Part shown: one piece after another, positions 10,469-20,080 of the stretch
How the letters are laid out: each line of letters opens with the position of its first letter
Numbering within the stretch: the stretch's first letter is position 1
Source of the DNA: Larix sibirica
Lineage: Eukaryota > Streptophyta > Pinopsida > Pinales > Pinaceae
Direction: 5' to 3'
NCBI GenBank assembly: GCA_004151065.3
Contig: NWUY0300002933.1
Span: 64,733 to 84,875 of the forward strand
Length of the DNA: 20,143 bases
The notes under the pieces: model-generated
Seen by the model: only the letters and a program-made list of their open reading frames with translations
Databases searched by the model: none
What the model was told of the DNA's origin: nothing
Translations under genes and position numbers: made by a program

Positions 10469-10636
10469 CATTGGATTAAATTCATAACCCCCTTCGAAGT
10501 GCCCATATTCCCAACAATGTTTTTTAGTTGCAAACCTTAGAATTCTTCTATTTATTTTCTTTCACTTTTTGCAAGGACACCAACATTTACCATCACAAAG
10601 CTGCTCCCTTACCATAGCAACAATCCTTGAACTTTC
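10469..10636 (-). pseudogene. Exon-like CPCKK segment, transposase-associated-domain-like (copy A)
   Basis: A 56-codon minus-strand frame starts after a TAG splice-acceptor-like site at 10637-10639 and ends at a consensus donor GTAAGT (10468-10463). It contains CDGKCWCPCKK, one TGA at 10562-10564 where a Cys would complete a CPCxxC motif, and then KKHCWEYGHFEGGYEF. The CPCxxC, a later His and a Gly-Tyr turn resemble the transposase-associated zinc domain at the N-terminus of En/Spm (CACTA) transposases. Both exon borders are phase 0. The donor could join a CAG acceptor at 10341-10339 into the coding island in frame, across a 130-nt intron. Identity is tentative. Confidence 0.42.
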
Positions 10637-10810
10637 CTATTTTAATATTTGCATTACTAACTATATAATATATATGAAACTATAACTAAATAGAAAAATG
10701 TTGTAACGTTGTTATACTTGTCTAAACTATAAGAATTATATATTATAGGCATTGAGAACATCACATAATTGTCATGTTATTTTAAAGGCTTATATATAAT
10801 TTATATGTAC

Positions 10811-11034
10811 ATCGGAATTCCGACAATAGTTGGTGATTCCCACTTTGGCACCCATAAGTTTTATTGACCATAGCAACATATTAATGTAATAGGCTAATTA
10901 TTTTATGCACATGGTCGTCGAAAGTCTGATGAAAGTTGATGATGCCAACATAAGATTTATTGACCTTTTCAAAGGATGAACGTGCACTAAATTTAACTCA
11001 CAAGACGTTGAAATTCCAACGTACAATCGTCATA
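10811..11034. repeat. Cluster of palindromic, subterminal-like repeats (copy A)
   Basis: It contains the perfect palindrome TCGGAATTCCGA (10812-10823), an inverted repeat ACGTTG-aaattc-CAACGT (11005-11022), and paired degenerate motifs. CCCATAAGTTTTATTGACC (about 10850) recurs as AACATAAGATTTATTGACC (about 10948). CGTCGAAAGTCTGATG (about 10918) recurs as CGTCATAAATCTGATG (about 11029). Arrays with TCGGAATTCCGA-type palindromes occur just inside the ends of plant CACTA transposons, where transposase binds. The nearby CPCKK exon fits that, but I could not define terminal inverted repeats or a 3-bp target duplication. Confidence 0.45.
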
Positions 11035-11181
11035 AATCTGATGTTATGAAAGGATCTTTGGAATTGTGACATATGTCGAGGGAAGTTTAATTTTTTTATC
11101 ATTATTTCAATAAATTCAAATAAAATTGCGACAACACACCATTTCCTCCATCATTATTGTAAAAAATGCCAAAATTTATAC

Positions 11182-11182
11182 N
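11182..11182. other. Single undetermined base at contig join
   Basis: One n between the two copies of duplication 1. Single-base gaps of this kind are placed by scaffolders when the estimated gap is zero or negative. It marks an assembly join and not sequence biology. Confidence 0.9.
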
Positions 11183-12787
11183 AACCCTAGGATGCATCCA
11201 AATGTGAAAAAAAAGACACACTTTAGAGGGTTTAACTGAATGTTATATTTTCAAAACAAAAGGAAAATGATGCATATGTATTCTAAGTGTTGTGATCATC
11301 ATTTTGATATAGTAAGGTAAGCTTCAATGATGTGCAGCATGCGATGGAACACATATGACAAAAAAAACAGGAAGGTGGCTCCAACACTCTTGAGTCTAAA
11401 TGGCATGACAAGATAAGCAAAAGTAACGGATATTCAAAATGGCACTTTCATGACCCATCTTGTGTTTACTTTTGATACATTTTTCCTCATATGCCCAAGA
11501 CCTTCTTAGAAAACATTATTACTTTTAATGACCAATGTATGTATTTGAATCATACTTATATAATCAATCAATATGATTTTCTTAATCTCAACCGAATGTG
11601 ACATGTGCTTGATCTTAAGTATTTTTTATTATTATTGTGTGATTTGCATCCTTGAAATTAATGTGGTTCATAACTAGGAAACTAGTGTATCCTTGAAGAA
11701 CAAATTCAATCCACATGATAAGTCGAACTTCTTTATTTATTACCACATGCCACTTTACTAAGTGGTTGAAAATTTTAAGGGATATTGTCCTTTCACAACT
11801 TTTATAGCTTCTAGAGCTTAGAGGAAACAATAAATACCCTAGGCAATTTGATATCCTTCTGATATTGTGGATTCAAATCAACAAAAGAGGGAAAGTAGTA
11901 GCTTGAGACAACATGCATAAAATTAGGAAATCAAAAGATAGCTCACACCAATCAATGGATTGATTGGATGGGACTAATAGGAATATTTTCAAGTACAAAT
12001 AGAGACCTAATTGATAGGATAGATAGTTAGTATCATTATTTCATTCTCCTTGTCATTGTTCAAGATAGTTTGAATTGTAGTCAAGAGGCAGATTTGTGTT
12101 GTTATGTCACATGACAAATTATTAATAAAAGAAATAGAGTTTGTTGAATTTCTACATGCTGGGTGTCTCAAACGGTTCCAAGAATTTCCTTGAGTGGGTT
12201 CCACTCAGGGAAAATATGAAGGAACACTTGTTGCCATTCCGTTCGTTATCTTTTATTTCTTTTTTGTAAGTAGAAATAGTTTTGTAGAAAACAAAGTATT
12301 ATTTCATTTTCCAACAATGCATTCATTTTTTATATTTCTTTGAACAAAAATTTCAATTCATGCATTTATTTGATTTCCTATAAATCACAAATTCCAGTAG
12401 CTTCATGCGGATCTTATAAATCTAGCATATGATACTATAAGGATTGACTAATCTAACAACAAAATAGGGTCATTGGTTCAAGGAGACCTTCTCATTTAAT
12501 TGATTTATCATCTAAGAGGCAATGACCCTAAACCTTAATCTATATTTTGCATATTACTAGAAGAGATAAGAGTAAAATTCATTGACCCAAGTTTATAGAG
12601 AATGAATTAGAATGAGATACCAAAGTTGAGGATTTGCTTTGTCATAGTTTTCCAATAAAATAAGTAGTTCAGATTTGATCTTTGTAGTTTGCATACATAG
12701 TGTACAACACCTCATAAGTTCACAAGATGCTTGAGTTGATAATTGAAGTGAAGTTAAGGGATTTTGTATATCTTATTATAATTATTT

Positions 12788-12990
12788 GGCCCCCCACTTT
12801 TTAAGGAGGTTGATAAAAATTGCATAAAAGCAATTTGATTTTTTTGAAATAACTACATACATAACCACCCCTTTGATAGAGTCTTGGTCCCTGGAATATA
12901 TTTTAGGGTTTCGAACCAATTTTCTTTTGCCTAGGTTTCCAAGGTCTGGTGACTGAAATATCGACCGTGTGCCTTCCCTACACTATTGTT
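12788..12990 (-). pseudogene. Possible DUF4283-like segment, copy B
   Basis: Repeat of 9303-9505 at an offset of 3485, with the same stops and the same frame relative to the island. It adds no independent evidence, because the block is probably an assembly duplicate. Confidence 0.38.
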
Positions 12991-12992
12991 TC

Positions 12993-13826
12993 TTAAATGT
13001 TCATTGATTGAGCCACAGAGACATCTACTCCACAGAACGGGCTCAAAATCCCCTCCAAAGATTTAGCACATTTGTTCCTTCTCTTCTTCTGGTTGTAACT
13101 ACTAGAATTACTCGGACTTCTTCTAGGGCTTGCTCCTTGCTCCTTGCTTTGCTTACCACCCAATGGAACTTCCATAGGAGGGTTTCCACATAGATCGTTA
13201 GGGTTTAGCAGTGAAGTTATGAATCCATCAGATCCATGGGTCGGGTCGTCATCCAATGCATATACATCTTTAGGGAGGCCTGGTAATCATCCACCTGAGA
13301 GTGGCCAACATGCTTCTAACAATTCCGTAGAGGGAAAAGGGTCAAAGTATTCTAGGAGAGATGGGGCATTTTGTAGCCCAAGGGTTTCTTCTATATGAAC
13401 AATAGTGGCATCCACTGTGTTCGCACCGCCTAAACATCCAGGGAGGTTATCACAGAAAAGAGAAAACGATTTCCAACCAAGGTGAGGTCCCAAGCCCCTG
13501 ACCGCCAATGGCATCATCACGATTTCTGAGAACGGATCAAAAATTATGTCCGAGGGAGAAGGAGAATTTTCAAATCCATCTTCCATTCCTGTCGGATGCC
13601 AGGTTGGAGCTCCAATTTTCACATTGCTGTCTGACCTGTCGTTGTTTCCTTCCTGATCAAGGTTAACCTTATCCAACTGTCTTCCCCAGTTGTTGACAAA
13701 AATAGACTCACCTTCATACGGGTCGTCTGAATAGTCAACAAGCTCGATATCATCCGGCTCCATAGTGGAGATCGTCAATTGTTCGACAAATGGGAGAGAG
13801 ACCGTGTCCTCTCGGGGCTGCAGCTG
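12993..13826 (-). pseudogene. GC-rich coding island, copy B of the duplicated block
   Basis: Identical in layout to the island at 9508-10341, including the same in-frame TGA (13287-13289). The one difference I saw is base 13097 (a instead of c), which changes Asp to Tyr before the basic NQKKRR segment. It is most likely the other allele of the same locus and not a paralogue, so it should not be counted as a second gene. Confidence 0.5.
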
Positions 13827-13953
13827 CAACCTCGTTCATAAAACCCTGGTCATGTGACCTTCATCATATATATGTGTGTGAACAATAAATTAAAACTTTT
13901 AGATGGCAATACTAAAATTAAACATGTAAGGAAGAACGTTGTCTAATACTTAC

Positions 13954-14121
13954 CATTGGATTAAATTCATAACCCCCTTCGAAGTGCCCATATTCCCAAC
14001 AATGTTTTTTAGTTGCAAACCTTAGAATTCTTCTATTTATTTTCTTTCACTTTTTGCAAGGACACCAACATTTACCATCACAAAGCTGCTCCCTTACCAT
14101 AGCAACAATCCTTGAACTTTC
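13954..14121 (-). pseudogene. Exon-like CPCKK segment, copy B
   Basis: Repeat of 10469-10636 with the same TGA after CPCKK and the same GTAAGT donor. It is probably the second allele of one locus. Confidence 0.4.
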
Positions 14122-14295
14122 CTATTTTAATATTTGCATTACTAACTATATAATATATATGAAACTATAACTAAATAGAAAAATGTTGTAACGTTGTTAT
14201 ACTTGTCTAAACTATAAGAATTATATATTATAGGCATTGAGAACATCACATAATTGTCTTGTTATTTTAAAGGCTTATATATAATTTATATGTAC

Positions 14296-14519
14296 ATCGG
14301 AATTCCGACAATAGTTGGTGATTCCCACTTGGGCACCCATAAGTTTTATTGACCATAGCAACATATTAATGTAATAGGCTAATTATTTTATGCACATGGT
14401 CGTCGAAAGTCTGATGAAAGTTGATGATGCCAACATAAGATTTATTGACCTTTTCAAAGGATGAACGTGCACTAAATTTAACTCACAAGACGTTGAAATT
14501 CCAACGTACAATCGTCATA
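14296..14519. repeat. Cluster of palindromic repeats, copy B
   Basis: Repeat of 10811-11034, with one base differing (14331 g against 10846 t). The palindromes themselves are unchanged. Confidence 0.45.
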
Positions 14520-14666
14520 AATCTGATGTTATGAAAGGATCTTTGGAATTGTGACATATGTCGAGGGAAGTTTAATTTTTTTATCATTATTTCAATAAAT
14601 TCAAATAAAATTGCGACAACACACCATTTCCTCCATCATTATTGTAAAAAATGCCAAAATTTATAC

Positions 14667-15847
14667 CTAAGTATAATAGTGGAAAATGACCTGATGACTC
14701 TGGCCCTTTTATTTATTTATTGAAACATACTCTGGGTGAAGGTCATATATTGCATGATGTTCTAATCCATTAAAATTGAAGTCTTTTCATTGGTGGAAAA
14801 GGATGAATATTGTGTTGCTTAAAGTTCATAAGTTTGTGTGTAGTGGAATGTATCACAATGGAGTTCTCAAGCCATGCAATACATTCACTCATTCCTGGTA
14901 GGCTTTGAATTTGATGTTTCTAATTCATGCAATATATCATATGCTTTGAGAACATCTAAGTATGCGATATATTGATATATTGCTTACATACTAAATGTTA
15001 AAATTTGGAGACAACGTGACATGTCACATCAAACAAAACTTTCAAGCTTGTGATCCGAATTTTTGGAAAGGATATTGTATATCTGTTAATCATCCAAGTT
15101 GGATGTCCAAATGACATGTCACATGAAACAATAGTTTTGAATGTTGCATGAAAGAAAATTTTCAAAGCTACGGTAAGCTTGAAGGATTTAAACTCTCCAA
15201 GTTTGCAACAAGTGACATATATAATTTAACAAATTTTTGCAACAAGTGAACCACGCATTGCAAAATTTGTGTGTGATACATCGCTTAAAATAAAATGTTC
15301 AAGCTTACGATAAAAAGAAGAAACAAAAGTTTAAGAGCTTGTGCTCTGTTGCCATAAACGAGTTTTGGTACATGCGATATATTATGACAATGAAAGATTT
15401 TGAGATGTGATATGTTTCAAAGAACACCATGAAATAACTTTAGTGAAAGTGATCTGTAGTAGGTAAATAAAACTTTAAAATCATTGATAAATGAAGAGAT
15501 CCCAAAAAAATGCAACAACGTCGCTTTTAAAATTTAATTGAGTCACTTTCTTATACCAATATCACAGACTCGTTCATATCATGCTTTTCAGGAGAAATCA
15601 AGGAAAACCAATGAAGATTCCCTTAAAAATACAAAGAATGAGAACCATGGTATCCATAGACAAAAAATGGATAAGAGATCAAATGCAATCCAAGATATAT
15701 GTCTACTTTCAAGAAAGGCTTCAAAGGCTAATGAAGAGGACTCCGTATGACATACTTCTGCCACTTCATTCAAAGAAAAATAAGCTTCAGAGAAGTGAAA
15801 CAAAAAATCTTAAAAGGAGGGGTCTCCAAGTTTCACCTCAAAGGCTT
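14667..15847. other. Non-coding DNA with short scattered repeats
   Basis: No protein family recognised. The 19-base motif TGACATGTCACATSAAACA occurs at 15018-15036 and 15112-15130; its core TGACATGTCA is a perfect palindrome. TTTGCAACAAGTGA occurs twice near 15212 and 15236, and ATGCGATATATT twice near 14963 and 15375. A 96-codon plus-strand open frame (15581-15871) is Lys- and Arg-rich without a recognisable motif. It could be the tail of a decayed gag or extra ORF, given the polypurine tract that follows. Confidence 0.4.
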
Positions 15848-15861
15848 GGGGAAGGGGGGGA
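15848..15861 (+). other. Polypurine tract followed by TG, possible LTR start
   Basis: A 14-base all-purine run of mostly G (GGGGAAGGGGGGGA) is followed at once by TGGTTGTTAG. LTR retrotransposons have a polypurine tract immediately 5' of the 3' LTR, which starts with TG. If real, a plus-strand element would end here, opposite in orientation to both gypsy relics. No matching second LTR is in the window, so this remains a weak candidate. Confidence 0.25.
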
Positions 15862-15871
15862 TGGTTGTTAG

Positions 15872-16949
15872 CTCAATAATTGGAGGAACATTGAAAGGAC
15901 CATAGATCTCTAATTCAACTTGATAGACAAAAGTTTTGAAGAGACAACAATTACCTTTCTTAGAGAAACTTAGCTTCCTCGCCCTTGAGTTCGTGCTCGA
16001 ACTTTATCCTTTCAAAACAATTGCATGAATGCCCAATCTCAATTTTGAGTAACTCTCTAGTTAAAGACACAATACTATTTTTTATGAAATTTGTGCTTTG
16101 ACCTCACTTAATCCTCAAATGTCAACATGTACCACAAAGTTTCTACAAATAAGGATGTTTGAAGGTTTGCCCTAGTCATTTATTGTTGTTCTCCTAGTGT
16201 CACTTTGTTGCCAACAAGTTCCCATGGCCATGTCAAAAATACCCGCATGTCCCACGTGATCTGAATTCCTTTACCAAGCCTTTACCTTTTGATTTCACTT
16301 TAAGAGAGAGGTGGATGGGGGAAGAGTAGTAACCCTTTAAAAGCATGTGAGATGATTCATGTTATTCGAGAATTGGTTAAGCTTATGCATGAATGATAGT
16401 AAACATCTCCCTTATATGTATAACTTTGAGTATTGTGTGGTATTCTTAGTAAAACATAAGTCACCATTATTGTTAGTGGGTGGGACCCCGAAGATAGATA
16501 GTAGGCCACTCAATACTTGAGACTTGAGTTGTTCATGGCTGACTACTCATCCAATTTGTGTTCCATCGATGAGATGATGGTTTAGATACACATGTAGAGG
16601 TCTTGACCAAATAATTTGTGAACCTGTGCCTAGTCTATTGGGATCATGTGAGAGTTCCATAGCTCTGAACAACTACATTTGGATATTTTAAGAGGGGCAT
16701 CATACTTTAAATGAAAACTCGATTATTCACAGAGAGAAAAACAAAATGGAAAGTATTCCTAAGTATACTAAAGTGATCAAGTTGAAATAATGAGAAGGAT
16801 GAGAAAATGAAAACGCAAAATAGTGAATTAAAACTATAAGTAGCCTACTTGAAAGTAGAAGAAAAAAGAGATGAAGCATCAAAAGAAAAGTGGGAAAATA
16901 GGCAATAAAGGAAACTCGTTTATATACAAGCTAACTACTTAGGAATAAA
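15872..16949. other. Downstream flank of gypsy relic 2; no LTR identified
   Basis: This is where the 3' end and LTR of the minus-strand relic 2 should lie. No coding motif was seen. The region has a plant G-box core and a purine-rich plus-strand stretch near 16850-16900. I found no TG...CA-bounded repeat. Confidence 0.35.
16253..16258. promoter_or_regulatory. G-box hexamer CACGTG
   Basis: The context CCCACGTGAT contains the plant G-box core bound by bZIP and bHLH factors. No gene lies beside it, and a hexamer is expected by chance every few kilobases. It is recorded only because it lies in a possible LTR region. Confidence 0.15.
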
Positions 16950-17225
16950 CTAACTAAAGTATATTTTTAAAATCTATCCATTAACAGGAAGAAGGTCTAC
17001 TTTCCCTTCCATATTTTGTAATACATACTCTCATGAGCCAAGTTTTTCGACCATTTGGAAAGGACCAAGCCATAACAATTGAAATTTAGTATGCTTTTAC
17101 TTATCTTCATGTGGCTTGCCTCATTTCAAAATAATTTCTCCAACCTGGAAGTATTTATTCCTCATAGATTGCCTATCAAACCATATTTTGACTATTTGTT
17201 GGTGAACATCGAACATTTTATTTTC
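16950..17225 (-). pseudogene. Gypsy relic 2 post-integrase tail and pol stop
   Basis: After a frameshift near 17220 the minus strand reads FDVHQQIVKIWFDRQS, NKYFQVGEIILK, stop, GKPHEDK, stop, KHTKFQLLWLGPFQMVEKL, a stop where a short gap lies, VLQNMEGKVDLLPVNG, stop, ILKIYFS and TAG (16950-16952). This matches the gypsy tail FQVGDLVLKWDKPHEDKGKHTKF...LPVNxQxLKRYF nearly residue by residue. The stop after IILK replaces Trp (TGG to TGA). The family identification is very firm. Confidence 0.9.
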
Positions 17226-17250
17226 CTTCTCTCTTTCTTCCTCCAACTTC

Positions 17251-17848
17251 AATAAGGTATCAACCCAACTTTGCATGGTTCAGAAAAATTTCCCATGTGA
17301 GGCTTGGGATTGTTGGAGGGATGGAAATAATATATTTGGGGGGAGGATGGATTTTTCCTATCAACTAGGAAATAAGGGGATTCTCCTAGGGAGGATTTTG
17401 GAGGCACTCTATTGGCCTACAAATAATTGGATTAGGCATTGTGCCAATTCCTTTGGAGGTCAACTACATTTTTATTTACGATTCAGATCAAGTTTTCGCT
17501 GGTGGAATCTGATACACCATTGCCACATGGGTAATACTTAGATGAGTACTAAAGAATGGTACCCTTATCCAAAGCAAACTCACTTAACCTTAATGAATAA
17601 AAATAGGTGGCATGTCTTAAAACAAGTGTTGATGGAATGCCAAACTTGGTGATTAGATGTTGCTCTAGAAATTTGATAACTGCTTCTTCATTGATTCGAG
17701 TTAGAGGTATTGCTTCAGTTCACCATATGAAATAGTTTATAGTAGTTAGAATGTACTTGTGTTGCTTGGAGGACTTTGGATTTATTTCACTTACAATATC
17801 CAAGCCCCATTACTTGAAAGGTTCTTCTATAGTCACAGGTTGCAGTAG
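17251..17848 (-). pseudogene. Gypsy relic 2 integrase core (downstream copy)
   Basis: It reads from LLQPVTIEEPF (17848) through WGLDIVSEI (Asp codon 17798-17800), NEEAVIKFLEQHLITKFGIP, LVLRHATYF, SSKYYPCGNGVSDST (third acidic residue changed to Asp at 17507-17509), LQRNWHNA and SPYFLV to MQSWVDTLLKLEEERE (about 17275-17225). Stops replace Gln after PF and Trp after FIW. It is contiguous with the C-terminal tail at lower coordinates. It duplicates 17850-18447 and is the same integrase read twice. Confidence 0.87.
17251..17848. repeat. Direct duplication 2, copy A (probable false duplication)
   Basis: This 598-bp block is repeated as 17850-18447 at an offset of 599 and ends exactly at the n at 17849. 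I saw one substitution (17616 c against 18215 t), which changes Arg to Lys on the minus strand. The arrangement is the same as in duplication 1 and points to the same assembly behaviour. Confidence 0.97.
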
Positions 17849-17849
17849 N
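17849..17849. other. Single undetermined base at contig join
   Basis: One n between the two copies of duplication 2, of the same kind as that at 11182. It also creates an artificial open frame across the join on the plus strand. Confidence 0.9.
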
Positions 17850-18447
17850 AATAAGGTATCAACCCAACTTTGCATGGTTCAGAAAAATTTCCCATGTGAG
17901 GCTTGGGATTGTTGGAGGGATGGAAATAATATATTTGGGGGGAGGATGGATTTTTCCTATCAACTAGGAAATAAGGGGATTCTCCTAGGGAGGATTTTGG
18001 AGGCACTCTATTGGCCTACAAATAATTGGATTAGGCATTGTGCCAATTCCTTTGGAGGTCAACTACATTTTTATTTACGATTCAGATCAAGTTTTCGCTG
18101 GTGGAATCTGATACACCATTGCCACATGGGTAATACTTAGATGAGTACTAAAGAATGGTACCCTTATCCAAAGCAAACTCACTTAACCTTAATGAATAAA
18201 AATAGGTGGCATGTTTTAAAACAAGTGTTGATGGAATGCCAAACTTGGTGATTAGATGTTGCTCTAGAAATTTGATAACTGCTTCTTCATTGATTCGAGT
18301 TAGAGGTATTGCTTCAGTTCACCATATGAAATAGTTTATAGTAGTTAGAATGTACTTGTGTTGCTTGGAGGACTTTGGATTTATTTCACTTACAATATCC
18401 AAGCCCCATTACTTGAAAGGTTCTTCTATAGTCACAGGTTGCAGTAG
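17850..18447. repeat. Direct duplication 2, copy B (probable false duplication)
   Basis: Second copy of 17251-17848, starting at the base after the n. Unique integrase sequence continues to its right, and unique tail sequence lies to the left of copy A. Merging the copies restores one collinear gypsy integrase, which supports an artefact over a real tandem duplication. Confidence 0.97.
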
Positions 18448-18660
18448 GACAACAAACTTCTTTTCTCGCCCAACACACTTTTGGAAAATTTGGGATTCCA
18501 AACATATGAATGTGCATCTCAAAATATTGTTAGCTAGTAATAACTAGCTTTTAGAATCTTATGTCTTGCTTTTACACCAACAAAGTGTCCTTCAGTGAGC
18601 ACTTCATGTAATTTTGTGACAACCTTATCAATATCTATTTTGTTCAAGGCATATAAGAAG
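17850..18660 (-). pseudogene. Gypsy relic 2 integrase zinc region and core (upstream copy)
   Basis: The zinc-binding region begins with TEGHFVGVKARHKILKASYY (about 18600-18545) and AHSYV. The following Cys-x2-Cys pair is partly lost: SQIFQKC near 18490 stands where CQxCQKC is expected. The core then reads LLQPVTIEEPF, stop, WGLDIVSEINPKSSKQHKYI, with the first catalytic Asp at 18397-18399. The LVxDN motif with the second Asp reads LVLKHATYF. The third acidic position reads NGVSDST, with Asp for Glu. On the minus strand this copy runs into the n at 17849, so its downstream end is an assembly break. Confidence 0.85.
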
Positions 18661-18869
18661 TGCTCCATTATAATCCTTGCAAGACATGAAGCCATTAATT
18701 AACTGGTACTAGGAGGATTTGAGTCTTAAAGCATACATTTTATTTGAATTTATATAATTGAGAGCAGTGTCGTGCTACAAATATTGTCTAATCCATTATA
18801 CCATGAATTTACATCTATAGGAACATATTGATCTTCTTGTGCATAACAACATATCTCATTTTCCTAGCC

Positions 18870-19480
18870 TTTCTTGGATTAATCAACTAGGTATAATGCT
18901 TCAACTTCTAGCTTGCACACTCCTTGACCTCCAACCGTTGCAATCGTGAATTTTAGATTGTATTCCTGGATAGTTTTCATCTAGTCTACCCTTCATTCAC
19001 AAAGTTATTTATATACAAAGAGAGATCTCATAACTGGACAGGGTACAACTAACTTGGCACAATTATTCAAGATGTAAGGCTTGAATTGTTTGATTACTTT
19101 ATCAATGGAAAATGTTTGCATGTCAATCACTAAGTAATTTAGCTCATCCCTCTATAGACTTGTGTTCATGAATGAAATGGGATATTCATTCGTTTGCTCA
19201 TGTTTTTGGGTGAGCACTACTACAAGGGAATTCTTAGATGCAAACATGTAGAATGAAAATTATTTTCTAAAGAATGGGTTGTCCAATGTCGGGGCATAAA
19301 CTATTATAGCCTTGAATTTTTCAAAGGCCTAATTCTCAACCAAGGTCCATTTAAACTCAACATCCTTCTTAATATTTTTCTGCAAGCATTTTACGATTTC
19401 AGGGAAGACAGATACAAACCTACAAACAATATTTATTTTGATGAAGAAACACTACATGTATTTATTTCTATTAGGCATGG
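18870..19480 (-). pseudogene. Gypsy relic 2 thumb and RNase H region
   Basis: KINIVCRFVSVFPEIVKCL (about 19420-19380) corresponds to the family FLGKxNFLRRFxxxFAEIVK. KKDVEFKWTLVEN (about 19370-19330) and YAPTLDNPFF (about 19300-19270) follow. The RNase H part shows FASKNSLVVVLTQKHEQ (about 19240-19190), DELNYLVIDMQTFSIDKVIK and KPYILNN (about 19150-19070). It closes with IQEYNLKFTI and GGQGVCKLEVEA (about 18980-18890), equivalent to the usual IQEFDLEIK and KGQGLAKLMAEA. At least five stops interrupt it. The catalytic Asp that normally lies before FASEN is not preserved. Confidence 0.82.
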
Positions 19481-20080
19481 GAATTTGCATTATAGATTTG
19501 ATTCATTTAGGATCCACTGAGATCTCATCATTTGATATGATGTGCCCCAACAAATTCCATTTTGAGACAATGGAGATGCTCTTCTTTGGATTGAGAGAAA
19601 TTCCATATTTTTGGCATCTTTCAAAAATCTATTTGGTGTGTTACAAGTGGTTTGTCCACCTTTTATAATAGACTATAACATAATCGAGGTAGACCACAAT
19701 CAATCCTCTTGAATATATGTCGACCACCCACTATAATGAATAACCTTCATTCATGAGACCGAATGACATCATCTGGTAGGGATATGTTCCCTACTTTCTG
19801 TGAAAAATGGTTTTCAAATAGTTAGACTAACTAAAAAAACCTAGTTGTAACTAAAAAAAATCTAATAATGAGAACATTTCGTCACCATAGATGAGCTATA
19901 AAATATGCTCCATCGAAGCAATATTATAGGTATCCTTGTTAGACATTTTGCTTGGATTTTGAAAGTCTACATAATTTTATTTTCCTTAACTTTTTCTTGA
20001 TAGGAACTGATACCACCCAATTTTCAAAGGATGTTCACTAGACAAAAGACATCAGCCAATCAAGGACCTTTCCATTCCCC
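19480..20080 (-). pseudogene. Gypsy relic 2 reverse transcriptase
   Basis: NWVVSVPIKKKLRKIKL (about 20030-19980) matches the segment before the VDF motif of the fingers. NKDTYNIASMEHIL (about 19945-19905), FSLLDFFSYN (about 19885-19855), MMSFGLMNEGY (about 19775-19740) and YGISLNPKKS (about 19615-19585) follow in order. The catalytic box reads VYLDY at 19680-19694 where the family has YLDD, so one metal-binding Asp is replaced by Tyr. Several stops and frame shifts confirm inactivity. The enzyme would have copied element RNA into DNA. Confidence 0.87.

Larger units (their letters stand above)
7698..11181. repeat. Direct duplication 1, copy A (probable false duplication)
   Basis: This 3484-bp block is repeated as 11183-14666 at a constant offset of 3485, so there is no net insertion or deletion. 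It ends exactly at the single n at 11182, and the second copy begins at the very next base. I found five substitutions: 8901 t/c, 9113 t/g, 9612 c/a, 10774 a/t and 10846 t/g. One changes a codon in the coding island (Asp to Tyr). Placement flush against an undetermined base, with allele-like divergence, is the signature of two overlapping contig ends that were scaffolded and not merged. Confidence 0.97.
11183..14666. repeat. Direct duplication 1, copy B (probable false duplication)
   Basis: Second copy of 7698-11181, starting one base after the n. It is followed by unique sequence, while copy A is preceded by unique sequence, exactly as expected when the end of one contig overlaps the start of the next. 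Every feature in copy A therefore reappears 3485 bases later. The reverse-transcriptase fragment at its left end is cut off by the contig edge, not by a biological breakpoint. Confidence 0.97.

Noticed and set aside
7698-14666. A genuine recent segmental duplication of the coding island
   Set aside because: The junction coincides exactly with the n, and a second identical case exists in the window. An unmerged haplotype overlap explains both without extra assumptions.
17751-18140. 129-codon plus-strand open frame across the n
   Set aside because: It spans the artificial contig join (residue X) and is antisense to a clearly recognisable gypsy integrase. The 88-codon frame at 17275-17541 is the same antisense shadow.
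20000-20015. TGATACCA as a tRNA-Met primer binding site
   Set aside because: The match is partial and lies inside the reverse-transcriptase coding region of relic 2, where it encodes the WVVSV segment, so it is not at an LTR border.
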